A stretch of 34,033 bases of DNA from Gymnopus androsaceus JB14 (Eukaryota > Basidiomycota > Agaricomycetes > Agaricales > Omphalotaceae): NCBI GenBank assembly GCA_009733575.1, contig ML769702.1:1-34033 (forward strand), written 5' to 3'. A model generated the notes under the pieces. That model ran no database searches. It was not told the DNA's origin and saw only the letters and a program-made list of their open reading frames with translations. Made by a program: the position numbers and the translations under genes. Shown piece by piece: positions 9,800 to 18,709 of this stretch (position 1 is the stretch's first letter; the number at the start of each line of letters is the position of its first letter).

Positions 9800-9915
9800 A
9801 AAACGGAAGCAAAAGTTGGCGGGAAGTTTTAGCGCCCCCGATTAACTTTTTCAAAACCTTCCTAATTAGTTCTATGGTGATGGGAATTGTATAGGTGCCA
9901 GGCGCTAAATTCACT
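9800..9915 (+). repeat. Left inverted repeat of the TIR element
   Basis: 116 bp from AAAACGGAAGC to GGCGCTAAATTCACT. It is the inverse complement of 11104-11219 with about five mismatches, one pair of which is TG versus CA and so suggests a decayed CpG. Confidence 0.9.
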
Positions 9916-9975
9916 TGAATTCATCCCGCTTTGTTCGTTCTTTGTTTGTACGTGTTCGACGCGTGCCTGGCTTGT

Positions 9976-10380
9976 ATGGCTGCACCAATATACCCTCTTA
10001 CGCTCTCACAACACCTTGATATCATCAGAAATGACTCTTTCACGGAACTTTGGCGGAAATTTGCTGATAGTGTGCAGCCCAACTTGAAAGACAACAATCT
10101 CTTACTCTTTATCATGGATCTTGACGACTCAGAACAGGTCATTGCACTTTGACTCTGTCTCTTAGTTTATGCGATCACAAACGGAAAAGAAATACCCAAG
10201 GAACTTCAGCTGAAGGCTGCACTAGCATCGATTGACCGAGATACTTTGGTTATAGCTGGAACTGGCTTTGGGAAAACTCATATCATGGCTCTATTACAAT
10301 TGCTGGAAAAGTCGAATTCAAACAGGGTTTTTATCACGATCTCTCCGCTGAAGAGGTTGCAAAGAGCTTTTCGAGCATGA
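9976..10380 (+). pseudogene. RecQ-like helicase 5' fragment
   Basis: The first segment starts at ATG 9976 (MAAPIYPLTLSQHLDIIRND) and stays open to 10152. After a frame change or lost intron around 10135-10165, a second segment reads ITNGKEIPKELQLKAALA and the Walker A region TLVIAGTGFGKTHIMAL, then FITISPLKRLQ (motif Ia) before a TGA at 10378-10380. These motifs match the large RecQ-type helicase families of Agaricomycetes. Everything from the DEAH box onward is missing, so it is not an active helicase. The Walker A Lys and Thr are retained. It occupies the left half of the TIR element, implying that a fuller relative carries a complete helicase. Confidence 0.75.
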
Positions 10381-11062
10381 TGAACCTCTTTAGGAATGGC
10401 CTGAGCATGAGCAGAACGGACTATTTGATTCAAAGAAATCTGGCCCCAAACTGGCTGCCAGTCAAAAATAGTTGACTGTGGTGTTGACAGAACTGTTTCG
10501 GGGGAACTCAGAGGCTCAGAGTCTGGTATCGACATTAAAGCAGGAGTTGCAGGACTGTTGAACAGATTATCGCGAAGATGGACAGATGTATTGATGCGGG
10601 AAGGAGTATGCTGGAACAGAATAGGATGATGGTATCTGTCATCTGCAATCGCAAACGGCTCGTCAAGATGTAAATCTATTGCCGGTAGAAATCTCAAATG
10701 AACTGGAGTAGAAGAGGAGATGTCGAGAAGTTTTCCGATAATGATGGCAGTGGAATCTCTATCGATGCTGAAGACTCGGAGGAGGGAAGATCTGGCAAAG
10801 GCAATGATGGCTTGTTGGGAAGGTCAGGGACCTTGAAAGATGCAGGATAACTCTTATCTCTCCTCTGCTCATCTTTCTTCTTAACCCTCTTCCTTGATAC
10901 TTTCACCCTCCCAAAATTCAGTGTGGCAGTTTGCGAGCTTGCCGCCCCTTCTATTGCTTCAGGCACATAATTTTCCAAAAAAAATGTGTCACGTTGTTGA
11001 GTTGGAGGATCCATAAGGGAGGAGATAGTTAAGCAGTTAATATTCGCGTTAGAAAGGGGCAT
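10278..11062 (-). pseudogene. Second gene of the TIR element, unknown function
   Basis: Reading leftward from 11062, the start is either MPLSNANINC or the inner Met of MDPPTQQRDTFFLENYVPEA (about 11014). The protein has a basic Lys/Arg-rich stretch (KVSRKRVKKKDEQRRDK) and then Pro/Ser-rich segments. A one-base frame change at about 10694-10697 joins to VHLRFLPAIDLHLDEPFAIA, which continues to NQIVRSAHAQAIPKEVHHA. The last ~30 codons (to 10278) run antisense to the helicase fragment and are probably not original. The basic patch suggests nucleic-acid binding, but no family is recognised. Its start lies just inside the right inverted repeat, so it belongs to the element. Confidence 0.5.
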
Positions 11063-11103
11063 TGAATGTTCTAAACGCTGCGAAACAATGTGGAAGTACT
11101 AAA

Positions 11104-11219
11104 AGTGAATTTAGCGCCTGTTGCCTATAGAATTCCCATCACCATAGAACTAATTAGGAAGGTTTTAAAAAAGTTAATCGGGGGCGCTAAAACTTCCCGC
11201 CAACTTTTGCTTCCGTTTT
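11104..11219 (-). repeat. Right inverted repeat of the TIR element
   Basis: Reverse complement of 9800-9915 at about 96% identity. The outer part (11220-11282) is diverged from the left end but keeps an equivalent hairpin. Confidence 0.9.
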
Positions 11220-11282
11220 ACCAAGCCTTCTATCAAGGTCCGACACTTTCACCAACCTCATAGAAGGCGGGTCACCAAGCTA

Positions 11283-11291
11283 GTCCGGATT
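11283..11291 (+). repeat. Right 9-bp target-site duplication (GTCCGGATT)
   Basis: Perfect copy of 9724-9732. Sequence to the right continues as in R1/L1 (ATCAGTGTTGACA). Confidence 0.85.
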
Positions 11292-11296
11292 ATCAG

Positions 11297-11451
11297 TGTT
11301 GACAAATATGCCAGATGATCCCCTTGGGTATTTGCCCAAGCATTGTATCCCTGCCAACTGCCCTATATTCAGGCCTTGGGCAACTACCCTTGCTGATCAC
11401 ATCAGACTTTGGGCAGTTCACCAAGGCTGATGTGATCAGGTAGCTGCTACA
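11297..11451 (+). repeat. L2: second copy of the 155-bp L block
   Basis: Same length and ends as L1 (TGTTGACA to CTACA). It keeps the 13-bp hairpin arms, but the CCCTTGGG/CCCAAGGG hairpin is weakened by GG to CA changes. It is followed not by gag but by an unrelated copia fragment from about 11456. Confidence 0.75.
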
Positions 11452-12222
11452 GGTGGGAGATGTATAGGGATAGAGGGTTTGAGAATTGTGCCATCGGTAT
11501 ATCCAACTAGGCCTTGAGTCTTTAGTGAGTTTATAATCCTTCGCTTCACCGGAGCCCAGAGATTGTCATGATGCCGAATGATACTTCGAAGCTTGATACC
11601 GAGGAAGGCACTAATAATCTGTTTGGCGCTGAACAAACGGATAACCGGCATATGCTGAAAGAAAGAAATAAGAACAGGAGGTTGACAAAGCCAAGAGAGT
11701 ATATGTAGACCCTTGAAGTGATGTGTATCAGTATCAGAAGGCGTACGTGTCTGCAAGAAACAGAAGAAACGACACGTAATAGACAGAAATTCGAGCTAGG
11801 AGAATAACACCATACATTAGTTGGTGTTTTCCCGCATGAATATACTGCAAGGATATAGAGATATGAGTATGATTGGAAAGTACGAAGACGGAGAATGATA
11901 ATACAAAAGAAGGAAAGGAGGACACAATAGGTTATGATGAGAAACAGAACTATGATGGGATTAGTGGGCATGGCACTGACATGCATCAGCTACATAGCAG
12001 TATGCGTCGCCCAGGAAAGGACCAAAGGTGTATAACCCAGATAGAAATAGGGTATAATGCCCATAAGAAGCAGATAAACGGACATTAGGGTTGCAGATAT
12101 ATGCATATATGGACTACTTTGTTATAATTTCTCCTTTTTCTGAATAAGTGTACCATTTCTCCGGATTCTTCGAAGTACCTTATTATTTAAATCTCCTCCC
12201 TCAAGAAAAAAAAAAAAAAAAA
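11440..12222 (-). mobile_element. Ty1/copia 5' fragment (leader/LTR plus gag start)
   Basis: On the minus strand, 11640-11456 reads LFSAKQIISAFLGIKLRSII, then HHDNLWAPVKRRI and GLVGYTDGTI. This matches the N-terminal Gag pattern of fungal copia elements, in which a segment like NY/LWAPVMRRYL is followed by LGYIDGTI. Upstream on that strand (11650-12200) is non-coding, pyrimidine-rich sequence with runs of TTTC and CAG, as expected of an LTR and leader. A 17-base A run and the assembly gap at 12223 truncate it. The 3' side is cut by L2. Only the first ~60 gag codons remain. Confidence 0.6.
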
Positions 12223-12247
12223 NNNNNNNNNNNNNNNNNNNNNNNNN
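12223..12247. other. Assembly gap (25 N)
   Basis: Run of 25 Ns, probably a fixed-length placeholder, next to a poly-A run. Real size and order across it are unknown. Confidence 0.99.
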
Positions 12248-12409
12248 TTTTGTGTTGAGAGAGATATGTATATTTGTTGGGCTGTCCTCATCAGGACAAA
12301 GCTGTCTGGAATGAGAGGATATAATTCGGTGACATTTCTGGCACCAAGATTGGGGAGCACTAGAGTTTTTTATTAGGATGTGGTTGTGAAGATGTATACC
12401 GAGAGTACA

Positions 12410-12630
12410 TTACTGTTCATAGACCCCATAATTTTTGTGATCTTTTCTGCAACTTTGACCCAGCGCTTTTGTTGAGTATTCTTCAAGTTCTTTCGCTCTT
12501 CTTGCAAATTTATGTTCAGATCTTGAGAAATGTGCAATCATGTTGGAATTGAGCCTTGGATCAAAGGTAATGAATTCGGAGTAGGCAGGGAACCACAGCA
12601 AACGCACAACGGTTCCCGGTAAAACTACAT
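12410..12630 (-). CDS. Hypothetical exon, unknown
   Basis: A minus-strand open frame reads GTVVRLLWFPAYSEFITFDP and then KFARRAKELEEYSTKALGQ, ending at a stop at 12410. Composition is protein-like (mixed charge, aromatic residues). It could be a downstream exon of the gene at 12731-13357, about 100 bp away on the same strand, but I could not define the splice. No family is recognised. Confidence 0.25.
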
Positions 12631-12730
12631 CAACTATATACCTAGAATAATATCAAATAATGTCAAATAAGTGTCTAAGCAACAAGTATCGATAGAGCGA
12701 GTGTCCGGTCACTGGAATAAATCCAACAAA

Positions 12731-13357
12731 TCAATGAGAGGCCTCCTTCAGTGACATCTTCATTGGCTCATCTGTTGAGCTGACAGCCTGAGTGAACTTA
12801 TCACTCAGTTTGACAGTACACTCTGATTTAGTTGCAGTAGCTGATTGCCACATTTTACAAGCATTCAGAGTGGCTGAGACAGAGAGTTTGGAGGTGCAAA
12901 GATCCAAGATTTTACTGAACTTGATAATGAGAGCATTGGAGCATGAATCTGGAAGACCAAGAGTAGTGAAAGCCTGCACAGAAGACGGCAAGAGAAGACT
13001 GATATTGGTTTCCACAAGATCATGTTACTTTAACATATCATCAAGATCTTCACAAAGAAAGAAGATCCCAAGAAAAGTGAACAGCTTCTTCATATGCAAT
13101 GTGGACAAGATCATCAATTCGCGAGCATGAGATCTTGACTGGGGCAATGTGTTCAGGAGATGCGACCCATAGATCAGCAATTTCATTGTAGAGATACCTG
13201 GAAGCAGAGTCTTTTGATTTTTCCTGATTATTTGACCCAACTCCAGAATGTGCTGCCTGACCATGAAATGCTGGATAATCTTCATAAATTCTGCATAGGA
13301 AAAGTCTGGAAGAAGTTTGCGTCCAACACCAAAGAAATGTTCAATGAACTCTGTCAT
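12731..13357 (-). CDS. Hypothetical protein, one in-frame stop
   Basis: The minus strand has a 209-codon frame from ATG 13357 (context catcATGAC; MTEFIEHFFGVGRKLLPDFS) to a stop at 12731 (MKMSLKEASH). It is broken only by a TAA at 13025-13027. Both halves are leucine-, serine- and cysteine-containing, moderately hydrophobic and mostly helical in appearance. About 195 bp upstream on the same strand is AAATATAAACC (about 13545), a possible TATA box. The stop could be a mutation or lie in an unrecognised intron. The opposite strand also has open frames here, but without promoter or better start context. No domain is recognised. Confidence 0.35.
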
Positions 13358-14640
13358 GATGATGAGTTAGATTTGTGCTGGGTATGAAAACTGACCAAAC
13401 AACAATCACCCCAATCAGATTCAATCCAAAAGGTCTAATTTAATGTGAGGAAGGAGGTTGTTGAAGATTCCCCTGACTACTAATTGATTCAAAGAGAAAA
13501 AGCACTTGACAGTGGCACAGACAGTGTGAGATGAACAAGGTTTATATTTGGAGGGAGGGTTTGAAAAGCCAACTAATGTACAATGACGCGCTGAACTAAT
13601 CGAGGGGGAAAGCAAACACCAAAGCCTGGGTCAAGTACGCCAACTCAACAAACAGCTTTGCGTATCTTGGGAGCCTTTACATTGCCACACAATGATACTC
13701 CAACTCTCAGGGAATTCCACGAGTTACCTAACAAGCTTATACAACCACCGCGCAAGTCACTCGCGTAGGTGTTTTTAACACACTCAGTGAAGAGTGGGCA
13801 AGGGGTAGAATCTGTTGGTAAAGCTAGGTAACACTCCAAGAAGCTTCCTCCCTAAAACTAGACCAAGCCGACACTTGGGGCCAAGACCTTCCTAATCAAC
13901 AGCAGGCTTGTCAAGGTGTGCATGTTAGGCTCCACCTGCGGTCCTAAGACTGATGTGACCTCTCTTCAAGATGAAAACCAGGAATGCTTCAATTTAATAG
14001 CCAGGAAGTAGAATAAACAGCCTCAGTATTATCGAGGTTACAAGAAGGCCACCTATTTCAAAGGTTGCAGAGGACAATGCAGATGTGTCTGAGCATGTAT
14101 GAATCACTACAGGTCCTAAGATAGAACTGTGTTTCAGGTATCAAGTCTAACTTGGATTGCTACATAGAATGTAGCTACCCTTATATACTGGTACATCTTG
14201 GAAAAATAATAAAACAAAGAAATAATATGAAAGAGATCGAGGTATGTCCATAAATGTAAAATAATAAATAATCTTCCTCAATAAATTATCTCGGCACACC
14301 TAATCTTGGGGGAATCCATAACTCGGAATGGCAATGCTTGGAATTTGGTCCTAGATGAACTCGAGTCACTTTCTTTTGCCTCGGAAACTGTGCAGGTCCT
14401 CCAAATTTATGACTCGGTGAAGTTCTATGGTGTTTGAAACATTCCATGAACAGCCCTTGGAAGTATATCCATCTTTGCCTTGCCAATAGCGAGCTAGACA
14501 TTATGCCTAGTTCCGTGTGGACTCAAGCCTAGATGCCTTGTAGCACATGGATCTTGGAACAACACTGAAGCTTGGACAGGAATTATTCCTAGTCATTCCT
14601 TGCTCTAAGAGTGATTGCAATGAGGTTGATCAGGTGGCTG
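13358..14640. other. Intergenic, unclassified repeat-like DNA
   Basis: Apart from the probable promoter of the preceding gene (13358-13600) I see no supported coding. Short frames at 13645-13839 and 14286-14501 on the minus strand have no motifs. Around 14150-14290 an AT-rich stretch with TTATATACTGG resembles a transposon edge, but no repeat partner occurs in the window. Confidence 0.35.
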
Positions 14641-14995
14641 CATTGGTGATGCCACGGCAGGTATACCTCGGCATCCTCTAGCAATGCGCAACCCAAAAAC
14701 ACACCATCAATTACTGTTGAACGGTCGGTCAAAGCATAAGTTATTGAGCGTGAGTCCCACCGGAGATTATAGTATCCGGTCTTTATTTCAGTTTCGGCTT
14801 TTGTTTTACCTTTATTCTTTTATCCTTGTTATCTTGTTTCCTTCATCCCAAACACGTATGAGTTCAAGTTTCGTTTCTGATACCCCACTTACAATATTTC
14901 AATCTTGTTACATATTAGTACGACCGACAGGCTGCGCCTAGATCGGTCGTTACGGACTTTTATACTTATACGGACTACCTTCATACTTCACCCTC

Positions 14996-15191
14996 AGTCG
15001 TTTGACACCTTATTACTTGTGTCAACCTGAGGGTAAGTCTTTTCTATACATACCTGTTTATTCACAATACTGATTACTTTATTAGCTTATTTGTCACTTC
15101 GTTCAACAGGTAATTACTAGTTCAATAGAGTCGTTTGACACCTTATTACTTGTGTCAACCTGAGGCTTATTTGTCACTTCATTCAACAGGT
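14996..15191 (+). repeat. Unspliced and spliced copies of one leader sequence in tandem
   Basis: Segment A (14996-15032, AGTCGTTTGACACC...CCTGAGG) and segment B (15086-15111, CTTATTTGTCACTTC...AGGT) are separated by 53 bp with GTAAGT at its start and TTAG at its end. At 15129-15191 A and B recur joined exactly at that splice junction, with one substitution (CGTTC versus CATTC, again CpG). Segment A itself is a hairpin (TTGACAC/GTGTCAA). Confidence 0.85.
15033..15085 (+). other. 53-bp intron in retroelement leader
   Basis: Begins GTAAGT, ends ATTAG, with a CTGAT branch-like motif (CAATACTGATTAC) 13-18 bases before the acceptor. Its exact absence in the second copy at 15129-15191 supports real splicing. 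Confidence 0.8.
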
Positions 15192-15310
15192 TATGGGCCC
15201 CGCCCGCTACTGAATCTTATACACGAAATTGATATCAATATTGTTGACACAAGCTCTACACGACTCACTACGATACGTTTATTGCATCCTTACATCTTGG
15301 AACCAAAGTC

Positions 15311-16694
15311 ATGGCTAGCAACGGCGCTATTCCGCCTCCTATCCCAGAGGTTCCTGCAGATCTGAAATTCGATGGAGGAGTCAAAGTTAGGGCGGCATCA
15401 GCCCACTGGAATTGGTTCTGTCCCGTTTTGCAAAGTTTATATCCTTCCATAATCCCTGAGTTACTTGTCTTCAGAGTGTATCCTTTGGAGCTTGAGTCTA
15501 TGTGGGCAATATGCCTCTTTTAATATGAGTTCTGGCATTGACATGCCAGTAAGACTCCGCTACCGGACTGCGGATTCCTACAAACTACTTAGAGCTGATA
15601 TTCAGTGTAATAGTGTGGCTCTGTTGGTCCGAGTATTTCCACACTTATTAGACTCGTTACAGCTATCAGCTCGGGCTCACTATAGCTCTCTTATACTGTC
15701 TCTAGAAGCGAACTTGTCAAGAATTGCGTTCTCGAGGTCTTGCCAAAAATTCGGCATATTACCGGATAAATTGTTGTCGAATCCTCCAGCCAAATCCACT
15801 CTTCGTAATCCCCCTCCTGCCAACGATCCTGAGCCATCCCAACCTATCCCTCCTGTTCCAGGTCCAACGAGACCGCCAAAGCCTATCATAGGCAAACTTC
15901 CCCCGAATTACATCCCTCTGCAGGAAAGGACAGTTGGTGTCCCTCCAAAAGATGATGTCCATAACTTTCAATACCGTGCACCAATCGAGACAGAGGCTGC
16001 CGCTGAACAAGTTGTTCAAGCAGGACTCTTGAGTGTGGTTTCTATTTGACAAGATGATCTGTTAGCAATCACTCCAGAATACCGGAGAAAAGTGAAGGAG
16101 AGTGTGACGAGCCATCGTATCGGAATTGATGGTAATCTATTGGAAGATATTGAGTCGACTTACCTCTTGGAATCGGCAAAATCCCTCCTATTTTCTCCAA
16201 AAGATCCTCCAGACCCAGTGGCAGTCTTCTTCCAAGAATTTGGAGATGCAAGGGAAGGGGATGACTTTTACATTGCCAGAGAATCATTGAGTATCCAAGA
16301 GTTGGATGAGTTGCAAGATGGAGAGGATGCTCTTCTCACCATTGAACAAGTCAAGAAGAAGCTGTTGTCCACAAATCTCGAGTATGGAGAAGTGGAAGGT
16401 AGAGTTGAAGCTTTCCCCACCATTGAACGAGTTGAGGAAAGTGTAGCGCCAATGATGATGGAGTTTGACGAGCTAAACATTGATGAAGCTCTCGCCATAG
16501 TGGAATTGGCCAAAGAGACGCTCATTCCCAATTGGGGGAATCTGGCTGGCAACATCTCTGTTGCCGGCATATCATTCCGAGTTCGATCTGAGAACATCAG
16601 TCCGGTACCGTGTCTGGATTGCTTCTCTCACTCTTTCCTCCATTGTCCCGGTATGCCTCTCATTCAACGAGCAGGTATACGAGAGTATTATTGA
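15311..16694 (+). pseudogene. Gypsy-like gag and protease-region remnant
   Basis: ATG 15311 has good context (AAGTCATGGC). It opens MASNGAIPPPIPEVPADLKF, which is typical of retrotransposon Gag starts, but stops at 15523. From 15465 another frame continues. It has a Pro-rich linker (PEPSQPIPPVPGPTRPPKP, about 15830-15880), then FQYRAPIETEAAAEQVV and DDLLAITPEYRRKVKESV. The latter pattern marks the region just before the aspartic-protease domain in Agaricomycete gypsy polyproteins. One in-frame TGA at 16047-16049 interrupts it. Downstream is an acidic stretch (about 16250-16500). At least one frameshift and one stop make it inactive. Confidence 0.65.
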
Positions 16695-17487
16695 ATGTCC
16701 TGCTGTCCCGGTGCTTCCAGACAAGCCAGTTCGACGAGATTTAGCAGGCGTTCTCCAAGGGTCCATCTTATTTCACCTCCCCAATATTCATAAATCGTGT
16801 CCATTATTCACAAATGAAAATTTGTTTTCCGTTCCCATTTACGCTGCAGTCAAAAATAATTACGGGCTAGCACATCAACATAGTGCTCCAGGCCTGAGGA
16901 TGCTCTCCAAAAACTTTCAAGTTGCACAACAATTTCCATTCAATCTCCATGAGCATCTTCCATTCCCCATTCCGGTTCCTCTCCTATTCATTCCTTCCTC
17001 ATTCCTTCCTACTGGTCAATGTACCAAAGCTCGTGACAAGCCATCCCTCATTGCCTGGCACAAAACTGAGAAAGACCAAATTAAATGCCTCTCTATCTCT
17101 ATCCCTCCCAGTCTAATGGACAGAGTTTTCTCGTCCAATTGCACACAATGGTTGGTGATGGTGAGGAGGGATGGGAAGTCGCAGAAAATTGTTCGCAAAT
17201 TGCAGCCTCGAGATACAGTGATGAGCCGGGATTTGTCAAAGTCGCCGGTGTCGAAAGAAGTGGCTGAAGGGTACCCACGTTGTTCATTCCTGGTGACTCT
17301 CGATATTCGTGAGGGTTATGAAGAACAGTCCCTTGCATTTACCTCCTGTAATCTCACCACGTTCCTTACTCCCCGTTGTCCATCCAGCCCATGCGAGGTC
17401 CCATTTTTCTCTGGCATGTCTCGCCTCCCTTTTCCGGGCCTCAACAACATATTCAACAATTCATCGGTGGCACTGCAAGCTCTTTAG
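16561..17487 (+). pseudogene. Gypsy-like Pol: start of reverse transcriptase, truncated
   Basis: A 308-codon frame overlaps the end of the previous one. Its C-terminal third reads WLVMVRRDGKSQKIVRKLQP, then SFLVTLDIREGYEE and SCNLTTFLTPRCP. These correspond to RT motifs of basidiomycete gypsy elements (W.C.VKKDGK.LRIVH.L, LDL..GYDE, S.DLTTF.TP), but with altered residues. The YxDD catalytic box, RNase H and integrase are absent. The frame ends about 180 bp before a polypurine tract and LTR start, so most of pol has been deleted. It is a dead relative of the Gag remnant upstream. Confidence 0.7.
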
Positions 17488-17661
17488 CATTTTGTCTTGT
17501 TGATTTAATCAGCTGTCTGCTCATTTATAGTTCGTTACGCAGTGGTCCGTTAGTTCTAGTGAGTTGTGTGTTGGTATTCAAACATTTTTTTTCTTTCTTT
17601 CCTGTCATTTTTTTTTCTTTTTCTTTTCTGCTCCGCTCGGTTCCCCATAATTTCTTTTTAA

Positions 17662-17717
17662 AGTGAAGAGGGGATGTCGCGCTTCATACGCGTGTACACA
17701 CGTATGAATTCGCGACA
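17662..17717 (+). repeat. Polypurine tract and start of 3' LTR with terminal hairpin
   Basis: AAGTGAAGAGGGGA (about 17661-17674) is a polypurine tract of the kind that primes plus-strand DNA synthesis. It is followed at 17675 by TGTCGCG, which begins a near-perfect inverted repeat closing at CGCGACA (17717): outer arms TGTCGCG/CGCGACA and inner arms TTCATACG/CGTATGAA. The LTR right edge is not defined. Confidence 0.65.
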
Positions 17718-18709
17718 AGGCCCTGGTACCTATATACCATAGCTACAAGGCCCTACATTCTTACCAGTTGTCGGTGCTCTCAGACAATGTTCCATTCCTT
17801 GTTACTTACAGTACAACCATTCATTCAGGCTTAGACACATAGGGGATCCGGTGAGTAGAAAACTAGCATTGATTCGAGATACAAGGTAGATACAACTTTC
17901 CCTACTTCACAATATACCTTCTTTATCCCGCAAACAAACTTGATTGACCCTCTCGAACCCAAAGCACATTCACGTCTACACACACGAGCAAGCTTTACAA
18001 CATGCTAACATGTCCACACTTATATGATTGACCTATCAGTACTTATTGTTGTTTACTTGTTGTCTTTCATTGTTTCATGCATTGTTACCACATGGTTAGG
18101 GTATAGGGCATTCCAGTCTACCAGGAGTTGTTTTGAATGTTCAAGTTTTGGCGGCGAACGTCATCATTTTCAGCAGTACTAGTTTATTACATGTCACTTA
18201 TACTTAATCCATTGAAGAAATTGATGCTCTCTGATCCCGAAAGGTTCGGCTCTTCGCCGCTTGCGGCCATCCCCCCCCAGTCATCTATAGAATAAGTAAT
18301 ATGCTCCATTAGCATACTATTCGATGAGGTTTGGCTGGGGCTTGGCCCCGCGTGGGTGGGCAAATGCTCACTGTATTTTAAAACGCGGATAACCAAGACC
18401 GGAACGTCTGATTGACGCTGGTTGATGGCTCGAGTCCAGGGATGGGAGGGTGGGGGACGAGAGAAATACTGCTGATCCAGGCGAGCGGCAGTCAAGATCT
18501 ATAAGCGCCTATTGGCGCAATGCCGACTCTCACGCCTGCTTATCTTATCCTCTGATAAGCCACCTTTGGTAAATATGAATATATATCCTTAGCGCCACTA
18601 GCGTGGCAATCCCCGACAGGCCCAATGCCAGGTACACGACCTCCTCTCAGGACGACATAGCAAAATCTTTGCTTTCGAGAGAGAATGTCTACTGCTCAGA
18701 CGCAACTTA
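17718..18709. other. Probable LTR body, then unclassified DNA
   Basis: 17718-18000 is pyrimidine-rich and could be the rest of the LTR. At 18187-18495 the minus strand is open for 102 codons (PPPSHPWTRAINQRQSDVPV and a Ser-rich tail), but no family is recognised and there is no start-site support. Around 18480-18530 is a short GCGCC-rich palindromic stretch. Confidence 0.35.

Larger units (their letters stand above)
9733..11282. mobile_element. 1.55-kb TIR DNA transposon carrying helicase fragment
   Basis: The element interrupts the R2-L2 continuity. It is flanked by a 9-bp duplication, starts TAG and ends CTA, and has a 116-bp near-identical inverted repeat set inwards from each end (9800-9915 and 11104-11219). 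The 67 bp (left) and 63 bp (right) outside these repeats are diverged, but each end can fold into a hairpin: CCCCTCTAGAGGA with TCCTCGTAGAGGGG on the left, GCCTTCTATGAGGT with ACCTTGATAGAAGGC on the right. Inside are the 5' part of a RecQ-like helicase reading rightwards and a second gene reading leftwards, meeting near 10380. This looks like an internal-deletion derivative of a larger element. A 9-bp duplication fits Mutator-like elements, but no transposase is seen and the superfamily is unassigned. Confidence 0.8.
14641..15310 (+). mobile_element. Leader of a gypsy-like element with exon-intron duplication
   Basis: Non-coding, pyrimidine-rich DNA directly upstream of the gag-like ATG at 15311. 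It contains two tandem copies of a 63-nt sequence, one split by a 53-bp intron-like insert and one continuous (see 14996-15191). No match to the 3' LTR that starts at 17675 was found, so the 5' LTR is either missing or from a different element. Confidence 0.5.

Noticed and set aside
10135..10165. A 28-bp intron (GTCATT...CTTAG) in the helicase fragment
   Set aside because: Too short for a spliceosomal intron and no branch site fits; a deletion or frameshift is more likely.
4926..11455. R+L read as one ~1.6-kb LTR flanking gag
   Set aside because: IMP3 exons continue in order upstream of R1, so the left edge of R is not an LTR start. R lacks a TG start, and a tandem duplication explains the layout better.
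13160..13387. Plus-strand 75-codon ORF opposite the hypothetical gene at 12731-13357
   Set aside because: The minus strand has the longer frame, the better start context and a TATA-like box, so the plus frame is more likely a shadow.
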